This document shows, piece after piece, positions 24,450 to 37,756 of a stretch of 64,000 bases of DNA. A program made the translations under genes and the position numbers. The DNA lies in the NCBI GenBank assembly GCA_964007475.1, contig OZ023274.1:1922001-1986000 (forward strand). Reading direction: 5' to 3'. The notes under the pieces are model-generated. The model saw only the letters and a program-made list of their open reading frames with translations. It was not told the origin of the DNA and did not search any database. Origin of the DNA: Hybos culiciformis. Its lineage: Eukaryota; Arthropoda; Insecta; Diptera; Hybotidae. Position 1 is the stretch's first letter, and the number at the start of each line of letters is the position of its first letter.

Positions 24450-27400
24450 GTGCTGAGAAAAAATTCAATTTTTAAAATTAAGTTGTGATAGTTTTGAAAC
24501 GAACTCTTAATATGTTTTTACTATATGAATGACACGATAGACAACTTATTACTCTTTATAAGTATTTAATGAAACTAATATTTTTAAATTGCAACTACAA
24601 AACAATGTACTGATTTCTTCTAAATAAAATATACGCGTATAAAATTCGAAAATTCAGAATTAGTTTCCTTATTCAAATTTTAGAAGTGTTGAAAACTTAA
24701 AAGTTTTAAATCTTACTAAATTTTTTTTTTAACTCTAAGAAGCACCATCCCAGCACCACAAAATATTCTTCAACACTTTTTCCATTAAAATTTTTGTTTT
24801 TAAATGTTAAAGTTTTTATTATTATTATTATTATGCAAAAAGAAAAATAAATTATAGAATAAAATTTAATGCATTTTCTTTCTGCGTACAACAAACATAA
24901 ATTTATATTCCAAAGAAAATAATAAGTTTAAAAATAAAAGAAAAACTATATATACATTCATATAAAGTTTTCCATATAAAAAAAATCTTATTTCATAAAC
25001 ATATAATATTTTGTTCTTTTAAAAAAAGAAAATTATAACCATTAACTTAAAAAAGAAAAATCTTCTTATTACACAAAAGAACAAAAATGAAATAAAATTT
25101 CCATTTCATTGAAAATTTTAAATGACAGAAGAGCGAAGAACTTTTTTATATTGCATTTTCCTCAACCGGGAGCCGGGAGGAACAATAAAAATGTTAAAAT
25201 CATCATAAAAATTTTATTTTTTTGCATTTTATTTATTTATATTTAACTTGTTTTATTATCAAAAAATTTTTGTATTTGTTTATTTAATGTTTTGAAAATT
25301 ATATTAAAATTAAAATTTTGTTTGTTTCTATTTTCAGGTTGAAAATTCATGTTTAAAATATTTTCCATTGGGAGGTTTTTTTTTTAATTTATCTTGAAAC
25401 ACGTTCAATGATTTGTACAGATTTTAGAGTTATTCATAGTAAATAGTATATACTGCAACGCAATGCAGAGTACGATTTGTCTTGAATAAATTGTTTCTTG
25501 ACCAGAACTATAATATTATGTTAAAGCTTTATTATTTTTGGTTTCCTTCTTTCGTTTGAGTTTGTGATTAATTGTACACACCTTTCGAAGTATTAAAATT
25601 ATTATATTTTTCTAAAATTTTTATTTTAAAAAATATAGAAATCATTTGCAGGTAAAATCAAAAGGATTATTTTTTGAAATATATATATTTTTTAAGAAGT
25701 AGTGTGTTGTTGTGTCAGCAACATAAAATTTTAATACGTGCTCTTGATATTATTTATTTAGAAAAACCAAATTATTTTCATATTTTTTCACCCAAAGGTA
25801 ATTTGATTTTTATTAATTTCTTAGGAAAATAATACATGAAAAAGTTTGATGATTATATTGAAAATTCTACAGAGATTATAAGAAAATCAAAATGTATTAT
25901 ATGGTGAAAAAAAAAAAAACACAAGAATATTTTTATAAGCTTAAAAAATAAAAGAAAAATGTTTATTCTTATGGTTATAGAGTTCAGAGAGAAGATAGAA
26001 TTTTCCTATTGTTGAATATTAGATACATTTTTTTTAAATTTTTTTTTCATTCAAGTTGTATATGTTTGTATAATTTATAAATATCATGCATATAGTATAT
26101 GTGAAGACCTTAGAAGAAGGAAACCTTAGAAGCAGTTTTCCTGTAAGTCAAAATTTTCTTTTGGAATATAAATTACTGTACATTTGAGTGATATACAAAT
26201 GGTGACAGTAATAACTTGAAAATCAAAGGATCAAAGGATCAAGTGAAAGCTCTTGAAGACAATTTTCAGAAAAATAAAATTTAACTTCTTATCATCACAA
26301 TTTTTATTAAATGATTATTTCACTATCAATATATTAAAGAAATTTTTGTTTATTTGATTATTAATCCTTTTGCAAACTTTTGAAGAATAAATATTAAAAT
26401 TTTTATTTTCTAATTATAAATACGTTAGAAATCATTTTCATATTTATTTTCTAACTTAAGAGGTTCTTAAATTTTTTTACATTTTTTATTCATAATGACC
26501 TGTTTCTGTGAGAAATTTTATAAGGATTATTAGTTAGAAGACCAGCTAAAGATAACTTTTGAAAAACAATGAATACTTTTGAAGTGCCGTTTCCCTTAAA
26601 TTGTTAAGTTTTTTAACCTAAATTCTGATGAAAAAAAGATAAATGGAAAAAATTCTTAAAATGAAAATGACATCATCACGCTTCGGTTGTGATTTTTTGA
26701 TTACAACTTCTCTGTTATTACAGTACAAAGAAGTCTTTTTCCACGCTTAATTTTGCAAAGTAATTTTTTTGTGCGAAGATTTGAATTACATATATATTTT
26801 CATAATTTGCCTCTAAACGTAGAAATGTTTACAATTTAAAAATATATAAATAATCCTTTGGGAGAGAACCTATATAAAAATACCTTATTTTTTTTTTGTT
26901 TATTTCAAATTTAAAGAAAAATTTATTAAAACCAAAATGATATTATCTTTTCATTTCAATTGATATTGTTTCCATAGCTGACACCACTTCTGTGAACAAA
27001 TCCCAATAGGTTTTATTTAAAAAAGTTTCACTCCCTTTATTTGCCTTAAGTTAAGTTTTGGTTCATTAAACTTGAAAAAGTTCTATGAATTTTTAATTTG
27101 TTTGATTTTCTTTGGCAAATTGTTGGAAAATCTTTTCATTCGAAATAACGAAATTATATACATTTGAAATTTACCTTGACTTTAAGGTGGTCAAGATATT
27201 TAATTTTTATGAGGTATTTCAAATCTGTTGAATTGAAAAAAAATTTCTTCCGAATCATTGATTGTTTGGAATTCTTTATTTTTTTTTAAGGACATGGTCT
27301 GAATAGAATGAATTTAAAAAGAAATAAAATTTAACATTTTTTTTTAAGAATTATTTCAGAATTTTATATACTTAAAATTTCGTTGAGAATTTTTAATATA

Positions 27401-27737
27401 AAAGTGAATATTTTAGAACCAAAAACTAGGTACTTTTAATACCTACTATATATGTAATTATTTGGCAGCAACATTTTGTCCCATAAAATAGAAATTTTGA
27501 AAATAATTCTGTTACTAATAATCTTCGAAATATTTTTATCTGGTGGTTGTCATATTATACTTTGGGTTGACTAATTCGATTACAGTTTCTAATAATTGTA
27601 GTTTTAAATTTTAAAGTTTCAATTATTCTCATATAACTCGTCCCAATATGTATACGCACAATTTATTTAAGGACAAAATTTATATTAAAAATTTTAAATA
27701 AAGAAATTTTATTTTTCGCAAAATTTCTTCAATTTTC
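24450..27737. other. AT-rich non-coding DNA
   Basis: Nothing recognised; a short GC-richer spot ACCGGGAGCCGGGAGG near 25164 is isolated. Confidence 0.7.
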
Positions 27738-27810
27738 GTCTCTGTAGCGCAGTTGGAAGCGCGTTTGAATAAAATTCAAAAGGCCCGTGGTTCGAATCCA
27801 CGCAGAGACA
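27738..27810 (+). tRNA. tRNA-like gene, anticodon AAA with tRNA-Arg-like body (possible pseudogene)
   Basis: A 73-nt cloverleaf with a perfect 7-bp acceptor stem (GTCTCTG/CAGAGAC), D stem GCGC/GCGC with loop AGTTGGAA, anticodon stem TTTGA/TCAAA, variable loop AGGCC, T arm CGTGG-TTCGAAT-CCACG, and discriminator A. The A box (TAGCGCAGTTGG) and B box (GGTTCGAATCC) are intact and a T7 pol III terminator follows at 27829-27835. The 7-nt loop ATAAAAT puts AAA at 34-36, formally Phe(UUU). However A34 is almost never used for Phe and position 32 is A instead of a pyrimidine. From memory the acceptor and D arm match eukaryotic tRNA-Arg(UCU). Confidence 0.75.
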
Positions 27811-27828
27811 ATCTACAAAATCAAAAAG

Positions 27829-27835
27829 TTTTTTT
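27829..27835 (+). terminator. Pol III T7 terminator of the tRNA-like gene
   Basis: Seven T residues beginning 19 nt after the tRNA 3' end, the usual position for RNA polymerase III termination. Confidence 0.6.
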
Positions 27836-30728
27836 CTTAAAATTGTTGTGGCTATACATTTTGTGGTTAGAATTTGTATGGTTTATTAATTTTTTTTTTC
27901 TCACATAAGGAACATTTTATTTTTTATGATGTCGAATCGAAACATGACACTGAATTTTAGTTTTCCCAGATAAAGAAGAAAATTTGCTCAGTTCTTTAAA
28001 TTACTTAAAACTATTATTTATTTCATATTCAAAAGCCTGTAATTTTTAATAATATTCACTTTTTTTCCTCTTTCAAACATAATATTTATGAAATAAATTT
28101 TATGGTAAACGTCAATTAAAAAACAAAAACTTTCTTTTTCTTAAATAATTTTTCATTAAAACCTAGGCAAGCTCCTTCATAAATTTTATGTTATTTTATT
28201 CCACGAAAGTTATTATAATAAATTGTGTTATTATAATTTAATTAATTATGACTTTGATTATTTTTATAATTTTTCAAAGCCTAAAAATTTCTTCATAACC
28301 TTAAAAATGAACCACTTTTATAACTGCTGTAACCTCTTTTTCCATTGTGTACTTAGTTAAACAATTTTATTATGTTAATTCAGCAATTTGTTAAAATTTG
28401 AACATTATGCAGCATACAGAATGAAAGATAGAGCTATCTCGTCTATCTTAATTCGAAATTTAAATATTTTTAAAACTATTATCATATCATAATGAAAAAT
28501 GCTCGAAGATTTAAAAATTCTGATGAGATTTTTAAGCTTATAGAAATCAAGAGCACTTCTTATAACAAGACTAAAATATAATATTAAAATTCAACATAAA
28601 CTTAGTCAATATGTTTGCAGTTTCTTATTGAGTTAAGATAATAAATTTTTTTTCAAGCAACATAAAACAATTTTTTTTTTGTTAATAAATAATTAAAATT
28701 TAATTTCGATATTTTAATGAATTTTGTGTTCAGGAATAATTATTGTTTTGATTTTAGCCCTTTTTTGTTTTGTATGAAACATGAAACATAAATTTTTATG
28801 TGCGATGTGTGGTTCTAAAAATAACAACAAAAACAAAATACAAGTTAAACAAAATTGAAAAATAAATAATAATAATGAATTAATATTATAATTAAAAATT
28901 AAAAAAAAAAAAATAAATATTTATTGATAAAAGAATCGTGATAAATTTAAAATTTTTCGGATAAATTTTTTCATTTGAAAAATAAAGGTATAAAATTTTT
29001 TTATGAATTTTAGTGAAAAATAAATCTGATAAAATCTATATTATTTAATAATTAAAAAAATTTTTTTTCCAATTAATAAATTTTATCGAAAATTTTTAAT
29101 CAGTTCTGAGCGACGCGACGCGGCTGGCCAAATCAGCTAATAATTAATCTGACATATTAGATCTTGAATTGTTAATTTTAGTATACGAAGTTTGAAGTTT
29201 AAATAAATCAAAAATATACCTACTAGTTTTCATTTCTTACAGAGAAATATTATTTTTATTGAATATTATTTATAATTGTAATAATATAAATTTAATTTAA
29301 TTATTATGTGACCGCAGTGGACGACATTAATTTTGTTCATAAAAAATAAAAATCCCTTGAAATTGATTGTAGACATGAAATGTGTATAATATAAAAGCGT
29401 GAAAAATAATCAATCAAAACTCACAAAAATTTTGTATAAAAAGAAATTAATTTTCGACAATTGAACACGGAAGAACAAGAAATTAAATATTTCAAATAAG
29501 TTAAATATTATATGTATTTAAGAACTTTTCCTTCAATTTAGTTTTGGTGTTTTCGATTAAATAACTTTAACATCAAAGTTTCATAAAACTCAAATTTCTC
29601 TTTGAATTTACTTAATTTTATAAAAGAATATAAAAGCGCAAAATTAAATTATTTTTGCTCTAAGGAAGGAACACGTCTCTGCGTATAGTTAAAACCACAA
29701 CGATGTCCATTTGACCAAAGGTCTTCTATCCCAATAAGGTTGCGTAGAATAAATTTACCAATATTGACCGATATTTGAATTCTCAGAATCCTATATACTT
29801 CATCTTCTTACATTATAGTACATGGTGTGCCTGTATTGCTTAAGAAAATCACGAATTTTCTTTCAAATTGTTTATTTTAAATTCATTTAAATTGTATTAA
29901 AAAATGTATATATTAATTAATACCATCAAGAGAAAAGTGTTTTTTTTTTATTAATTAAAGTTATAAAGGAAAAGCAAAATGTTTGTTTATTTTTATATGA
30001 TAATTGGATACGAAGGGCAAAGGGAAAATATTTACAAACTGGGCAGCATTTGTTTTAATAAAGACGCTGACTTTTCACATTCTAATTTTATTTTCCTTTT
30101 AAAAAAATTTGTTAACTATTCTTTTGAAGTATTTTGGTATATTCAATCATTGATTAAGAATACTACATTTGGCGTTTGACAATTGACATAGTGCCATATA
30201 AGACAATTAGAGGGATATATTTGACAATTAGCAAATGAATAAAATGTATTTTTGTTTGCATTTTCTGTAATTTTACAACAGAAATTGAAAACAGGTGACT
30301 TTGTAGGCCAATAACTCGTAAATGACATACTAAAATGTTTTGATTTGAGGAGCAGGTGTCATTGTTTATTATTTTTGTTCATTAACACCACCAACTTAAT
30401 GGTTTTTCATCACATAGATAAATGAAATTTAATATACCTACCTACCTACTTAAAAAAAAATTCTTGTAAATATTTTCTTAAAGGATTTTCTACAAATTAT
30501 ACCTACATTTAAATGAAAATATTTTTATTTAATTAAAAAAAAATATTTCGTGTTTTGTAATTAAGTTAAAGGTGCGCTAGTTATGGCAAATAATTTCTAT
30601 CCATTAATTAATGAATTAAATTTTTTTAACAACAACTTATAGGCGTACAACGTAGTCGAACATTCTTCTTGTACTTATGCAGAACGCTATTGACTAAAAT
30701 TGCCAATTTTGCATGTCAGAGTGACTTA

Positions 30729-30760
30729 TATTACGAGGGCGGTTTATTCAAAAAGTTTAT
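30729..30760 (+). mobile_element. Solo mariner-like terminal inverted repeat (relic)
   Basis: TATTACGAGGGCGGTTTATT followed by CAAAAAGT resembles, from memory, the ends of some mariner/Tc1 elements (TACGAGGGCTGTTCAAAAAGT), with a flanking TA. No opposite end or transposase was found nearby. Confidence 0.4.
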
Positions 30761-32856
30761 AAAAAGAAAATCATAATATGCTTAGAAATCAATTCACTAA
30801 AAAGATATATCTTAAGAACATAAAGATAATTTATGTAGTAATAAAAATATAATTTTATGCTAAATTAAATTTAATATAGAATTATCAAATTTGTGGTTAT
30901 TATACTTTCTATTATTTACCAATTCAATACATTTTTTTTTGTTGACATAGAATAATGAAAATTAATTGAATATTCTGAATTACATTGGGATTTCTCAATC
31001 CAATGCCAGATTAAAGTATCTAAAAATAAAATGTTTTATATTAAAATATTAGTCTGATCGCTCGTTAGGTCAGAATTGTTGCGCACCGACAAGTTGGAAA
31101 GAAACCTGCACCAAGCTGGTGTTTAAACTTTTGGATATATAAATTCTAATTAATATTTTCTAGTACTCGTTCTTATGAAGTATTTTTACTCTAACATTAA
31201 TATTATAAACGCATGAGAGGACAGTTTTTATAATAATTTTAAATTTATGATAAAAAAAAATAAACGCTACAACAAGAGTATCTTACAGTTTGATTCAGTT
31301 TCGAAAACTAGAAATCGCGAAATTTTGTATTACTACAAATACCATTTTGTCGTCTTGCAATTCACATTGAAATTGAGTTTTTATAAATTTGTTCCTTCCT
31401 ACAACAAAAAATCAATTCATATCACATCCAAAATAAAATTCTAATGGGAATAGCTTTATATATTTTATATTATTGGCCATCATAAAAATGACCCTGCTAA
31501 ATTTTAGCTTTTATTTAATTATCTAATAAATATTAAGGATTGGATTGACTTTTTCATATAAAACTATAGAACCATGATAATAGGCTTTTATTGGTTTTTA
31601 TTAATCTTACAAACCAAAAAAAATAAAATTCTCTAATGGCCATCAGAAATAATATTTTTTTCGAGATAAAATTTTATAGATCTTATGTGTGTTATATTTC
31701 AATGTCATATTTCTGTGGCATCATTGAATAATTTATATAGATTATGTTTCAAAATTTTATATTTTTGCTTATGTAAAAAAAAGTTAAAAATTTCAAGATC
31801 TTTTTAAAAAAAAGAGTAGATAAACAATTTTGATTTTTTAATTGAAAATCATGTAAGGATATACTATATATTTAATATGATATTAAGCTACTTTACAATG
31901 TTGCCATACTGATTGTACATAACTAAAGGACAAAACAAATCTTTACTTCTTGATGAAATTGTATAATGACTAAGGGAATAATTTTTTTTTCAATTGATCT
32001 TTCAGAAAGAAAAATGTGGGAATAAAAAAGACAAACTATATATTAAAACAATATTTGACACTCATTATATATAGGTTTGCTATTCTTAGAAGATATCACT
32101 GAAGAATCAAGTGTCCTAAATTCGGTACATAAATAGAAAATTATACAATTCCTACTGGCTCAATCGACAATTTTGTCGTTTCATCGTTCTTTTCACGTGG
32201 AAAATTTTGCTTACTTCAAATATTTTTCAATTCATATTCATAAATTTACCCTTTTAAATTAGAAATTTTCGAAAAATTTATGTTAATGTTATTTGATTTT
32301 TTTTTTAAAATAACAGTTGTGAAAGTTGATACATTTATCATTACCTCAAGCAAATGGATACATTCATACATAACATGTGGTTCCAAATATTTATGCTTAT
32401 ATTATTTTATTTATTTCATTATTTTAGCTAACAAAGAAAAAGTTATAGCACTTTATTATATATAAGTTTATAAGCCTAGATGATAGGATTTATTGTCAAG
32501 ATATTTTATTGAGAAATATGAATCCTTTCAAGTGTTTTCTACTTAAGGCAATATTAAAAAAAAAATATATTTTATTACTTCATTTTCTGTTTCAAATAGA
32601 ATTAAAATTTTTGGGTTTTGTGATGCGATTTATTAATGGAATGGTTCGAAGCATACAAATATTTAAGATATAGCAGGTATACTTACAACTTTATTGAAAA
32701 TCCAAACTAATTTTTCTAAAAATTTGATTATCGATTTTTTATGAATTGATAGATGGATGAACGTATTGAATGCGTATTTTTCTATTTAAAAAAAATATTA
32801 ATTCGAACACCGAAAACGTTAAGTGATATTGGTTTTGAATCAGAGTTGAATCCGAA

Positions 32857-33027
32857 ATGAAAGAAAATGAGAAACAAGATAATTTATCCAGATTTAATAG
32901 ATTTTCTTCAAAATTTTCAAGTTTAAAAATAAAGGAATGGTTGCCTGAATTAGAAACTCAACATCCTGTTGTTGAATCGGTGAAAAAACTCTTCACCTAT
33001 CAGAGGAATAATCTCGATATCTCCTGA
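32857..33027 (+). CDS. Small hypothetical ORF, 56 aa
   Basis: ATG to TGA, 56 residues, hydrophilic and charged, with KIKEWLPELETQHPVVESVK in the middle. Composition is more protein-like and less AT-driven than other short frames here. I do not recognise it. No signal peptide, membrane segment, Kozak context or splice sites were identified. It may be a relic of a larger coding unit. Confidence 0.2.
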   Translation: MKENEKQDNLSRFNRFSSKFSSLKIKEWLPELETQHPVVESVKKLFTYQRNNLDIS

Positions 33028-33104
33028 ATTCTAACCTGGACATGATCGGTTTTTCTATAAAGCCCAAACGTTAATTTACAAAATAGTCAAAATTACAATC
33101 TTCG

Positions 33105-33144
33105 AACACTATATTCTTGAATATAACACTATATTCTTGAATAT
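33105..33144 (+). repeat. 20-bp perfect tandem duplication
   Basis: AACACTATATTCTTGAATAT twice in direct succession; each copy contains the internal palindrome ATATTCTTGAATAT (one central mismatch). Confidence 0.93.
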
Positions 33145-33892
33145 AGACGAAAAAAAGTGACATAATATTAGAATAATTATAATTATGAACCAACTTAAGA
33201 ATTAATTAATCCCTCAAGGACTTGAAAGTTGAATATACTCTATAAATTTTATTTCTGAACATAAATATACATTTATATTATAATAAAACACATAAGTTCT
33301 TTTGTTTCAAAATTTTTATACTTTTTGTCGTAAATTTATACATTGGAAATAAAATTATCCTTAAACTGAAATTAGATCTAAAGAAATATATGTACATACT
33401 TACATACATTATGTTTTTATGATTATACATATATGAAAATGAAAAATTTTCATATAAAAGAATGTATAGGCCCTAAAGGAATTTCGTACACTTATTTATA
33501 TATTATGTTTATGTATACTTAATGAATATTATATCCATACTTTAAATGAATGAATATAATTTTACAAGAACTAAAGGGTATATATCTCGAAATATTTGTT
33601 ACATATCATCCGTGGCTAGAAACAAAAAGAGGATAATATAAATAAACATATAATGCCATGTTTTATTAAATCAATAATTTCACCTAAGGAAGTGAAAAGG
33701 ATAATTTGGAACCTTAAATAAATAAAATTTAGCTTATAAGTATAAGTATTATATGGTCCTTTTTTGTTTCAACTCACAGATATAAATAAATTCTTATTTT
33801 GATTATATACAATACTACATAAGCATAATAAATAATACGTGCGTCCTCGTGTATTAACAGAGGTCATTAAAAATAATCATAATTATTGTTAT

Positions 33893-33930
33893 ATCATCAT
33901 CATCACCACACTATCATCATCATCATCATT
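33893..33930 (+). repeat. (ATC)n microsatellite, interrupted
   Basis: Runs of ATC units broken by ACCACACT in the middle. Confidence 0.9.
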
Positions 33931-34558
33931 ATATAATTAAAATATCCTGTTGTATTTAATTAGAGTAAATATTGTGAGAACTTTAATAAAACTATAGTAT
34001 AGAAAATATCTTTAATTGATAGAGATATCCTTTGGCAATTCATAATGAAGAATAAATAATGAAGAAACACACCCTAGTTGTTGCTGATATTAGGTATACA
34101 AAAAAAAGAAGAAAAATTTCATTAATTTCTAAGAATAATAATAAAATTAATAAAAAATTAACATTTTGGTCATTAATTAAAAAAAATAAAATAAAATTAT
34201 AAATTCATTTCATTAACAAAAATACCTACTCTAGTTTTCTAGGGTGGTTTAAAACAATTTATATTATTTTATTAAAATTGTGACTGATTAACAGTGATTT
34301 CTTAAATAATGTTTCTTTTCCTTCTAATGTACAAGAGAATTTTGTTAAGTAAATTAAAATATGTACAGGAATTATAGAAATGAAAGGAGATTCTGTCTCA
34401 ACCTTATGTACTTAGTTGATGATAAGGAGAAAAATCTTTGCGAGAATATAATTTGCATTAATGCCTATTTTTTATCATATTCTTTTTTATGTATTCAGTT
34501 AGTTTTAAGACCACATGTGCATACCACAGGATTTAATCGAAAATCCCATATAAATAGA

Positions 34559-34609
34559 ATTCATAATCTGAGGATAATAATTTCATTCATAATCTGAGAT
34601 AATAATTTC
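34559..34609 (+). repeat. 26/25-bp tandem duplication
   Basis: ATTCATAATCTGAG(G)ATAATAATTTC twice, the second copy lacking one G. Confidence 0.93.
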
Positions 34610-36639
34610 AAACTTATCTAGGATATTAGTAAGAAGATACAAATAAAGCTTTTTGTTTTAGTATTTATGTAATTGTGGTAATTTGGTTACAATTATTACA
34701 AGTAGATTAAATTTCTTTTGTTCTGATTAAAATGTAGCTCGCATGGCTTTGCGTAAATAGTGTTGCAATGGACTATACATATTTGTACACGAAAATCATA
34801 AAATTTGTTATTTTCTAAAACAAAAATTTTCCTTATTTTTTAGTTCACATATTAATTCAAACATTTTATGCAAAAATTATAAATTTACAAAGGAAAAAGA
34901 CATTTCCCACAAACATTCTGAAATATTTGCATAAATAAATTTTTACGAAAAAAAAAAACTTTAAAATGAAATTATACCTTTTTTTTCTGTATTTTCTGAC
35001 ATCAAAAATTCAAAATAAAATTTTGCTGAACGGATATTGTGCGACATGTGAATGACACGAAACTTGAATATTTAAATAAGATTGAATAATAAATATATAA
35101 AACAATGATCTTCTGGAAATAAAAAAAAATTACTACATAGTATACAGAATATTTATAAAACTGACGGGAGATGTTTCTTATATAGTATACTAAAAATAAA
35201 ATTAAGAGGTTAGTAGTGATATATCTAAGTCTAACATATATTGTCTTGATCAAAAAGTACTTAATTTCGAAGTTACTACAACTATATTATACTACATTCT
35301 ACGCCAAATAATAGTTATTTTATAGACAGTTTTTGTGAGAACACAACCTTATTTTTAAAGGAATTGAATCTCCTTTTCTTTCATACTTATTTCGTTTATT
35401 TGTCAAATTTTAAGTATAATTTTTTTTCAACATATTTAGCATAATTTATCATTAACATAAATTATCATAATAATAATAATGTTATATGACTTTTATGAAT
35501 GATTAAAAGATGTAAGGAACAAAAAAAAAACAAAAAGAAAAACATTTTTATTTAATTAAGTTAGCAGATTTCTTTATTAAATTAAATGAAAATTAATAAT
35601 GATGCCTGTTTTATATATTTAAAAATATTCATATGTACCTACATATAAAATTTTCCTAGAATGATGATTCAATAATGTTAAATGAATGAATATTTACATA
35701 GGCATATAACTAAGAGAAAATGAAAATAAAAGATAATGAAAAATAAAATATAATTATTTGTTTACATAGTGTTCAATCAGTACATAAAAATAGTTCTTAA
35801 TGTTCTCTTCTAATGTTGTGTAGTTGAAGAAAAAAATTTTAAAATTTACATTTGAATATAATAATTACAGAAAATTTGTTGACTATTTTATTATTTCCTA
35901 GACATTCCTCCCAAGATTTTTGTATTATTTAATCAACCAATAGTTGCGATATAAACTTGGCATTAAAGTGCTAGACTTATAATACGATCAGACTAACAAA
36001 AAATATGAAACTGAAACACCTTTATCGTGTATATTCGAGTGAAGATGAAGACCTGTTAAATAATTTTTTTTAGTCCTTTTTCCATCAAAAATTAAAATCG
36101 GACTACCTATATGTTTTCATTAAATTTCGTCTGTCCACCCATGTGAGTCTGTTATGCTTATTTCAATATATGTACTCTGGAAGGTAATCAAAAAAATAAT
36201 CACATGATACGATACGGTATGTATTTATTTCTTAATCAAATTATAAAAAAATTTCCATAATAAAGTTATTTTAAATGATAGCTGCAAGAGCAGCAACAGA
36301 GAATATTGTATAATAAAAATATTAATTTATAAGTAGGTATATACATAATTTAAAATAATAATAATCGACAAAAAAAAAGTAGAAACATAAAAAAAAAAAA
36401 AATTCGAAAAGAAGAAAATTTTGTTCAGGAAATAATTTTTCAAAGTATCCAGAAAGGATGTTTACATTTTTAATTGAATCATTTTTTATTTATTTTTTAA
36501 TATGTTTGTACATATACATATTAAAAAACATTATGCATTTTTTATTATGTTGGTTGTTTCATATTTTTCATTATTAATTAAGTTTTATTATAAAATTGAT
36601 AAAAATATTGAATATTTTACAAATGGAATAATTGCTTAT

Positions 36640-36659
36640 ACATTATTATTATTATTATT
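36640..36659 (+). repeat. (ATT)n microsatellite
   Basis: About six ATT units; no retroelement frame upstream, so unlike 24407 it is not evidently a LINE tail. Confidence 0.85.
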
Positions 36660-37600
36660 GGGATAGAATATTATACATAATTGCCATTGAACCTTTGTGC
36701 GATACCCTGTTAAGTTATAATATATGCATATATTGCATTACTATAAAATAGAAACTAACGGAACTGAACTAGTATGCTTATAAAACTATAATGAACAGCT
36801 TAATCGAATTCAAATTTTTGAATGCCAAAATATTCGAAATATATATAAAATTGAATCATTTAAAAACTTCACATTAAGAATAGATTTATTTTCAAATTGG
36901 GCATAAAAATAAGTCGACAATACGACATAACTATGTTTAAATGTTTGTTTACCAGGAAAAATATTTTTTTTTAAATAAATTTATAAATAAAAAGTAATCA
37001 ATGAATCAGACAAAAAAAAAATTAAAAAAATTACCCAATGATGTTATGAGAATGTCTGAAATTTTAACTTTCTTCGAATGATGTGTAAATATTTACTTTC
37101 ACGATTATAAATCGAGATAACAAGGCAAAAAAAAAGAACAAAAAAGAAACCATCGAAGAAACAGTTTATAGAACATAAATTCATATAGGCTATAATGTGT
37201 GCATACAAGTAAAATTTTAAACTTTTCTATTTATTTTTAGATTTCTCTTGAACTTAATAATGTTTTCCATTTTTTTTTTTTTTTATCTGTTTGAAGATAA
37301 ATTTTGTAATATTAAAAAAAAAATGTAAATAAAAAGATTTCCATGATTTTAATATAATGTACATATTAAGTAAGTAAATGATTTTTTTTTCGCAGAAGTC
37401 TAATGTGTTCAAAAGAAAATCAAATTTATGATAATAAATAAAATATTTATTTTGTGTTTAAGAAAAAAAAAAAAAATCAATTTTATGGGAAAGCAATCAT
37501 AAAATAATTTTATTGGTTTTTAATTAAATTTGTTTTTGGCGAGAATAATATTGGAATAAAAATATTATTTTGATTGAGAGCAAATTTTTTAAGAAATGTT

Positions 37601-37756
37601 ACGATAAAATATCAATACGATAAAGTGTCCGTACCCTAAACTGTCCAATGATAAAATTCCGTTCGATAAAATATCCATTTGATAAAGTGTCTATAATTAA
37701 ACTGCTCACGGTCAACTGGCTTACGATAAAGTACATACGATAAAAAGTTCGTAGAC
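37601..37756 (+). repeat. Degenerate ~16-bp repeat with CGATAAAGTGTCC-type units
   Basis: Successive imperfect units: ACGATAAAATATCAAT, ACGATAAAGTGTCCGT, CCTAAACTGTCCAAT, GATAAAATTCCGTT, CGATAAAATATCCATTT, GATAAAGTGTCTATAA, then ACGATAAAGTACAT and ACGATAAAAAGTTCGT. Units have drifted, so this is an old minisatellite or part of a repetitive element. Confidence 0.75.

Larger units (their letters stand above)
27836..37600. other. AT-rich intergenic DNA with scattered relics
   Basis: Apart from the entries at 30729, 32857, 33105, 33893, 34559 and 36640, I see CpG-bearing islets near 29105-29135 (GCGACGCGACGCGGCTGGCC) and 31057-31120. These are probably old repeat fragments without identifiable ends. 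Confidence 0.6.

Noticed and set aside
36640..36659. (ATT)n tract as another LINE tail
   Set aside because: No reverse transcriptase remnant or target duplication upstream; treated as a plain microsatellite.
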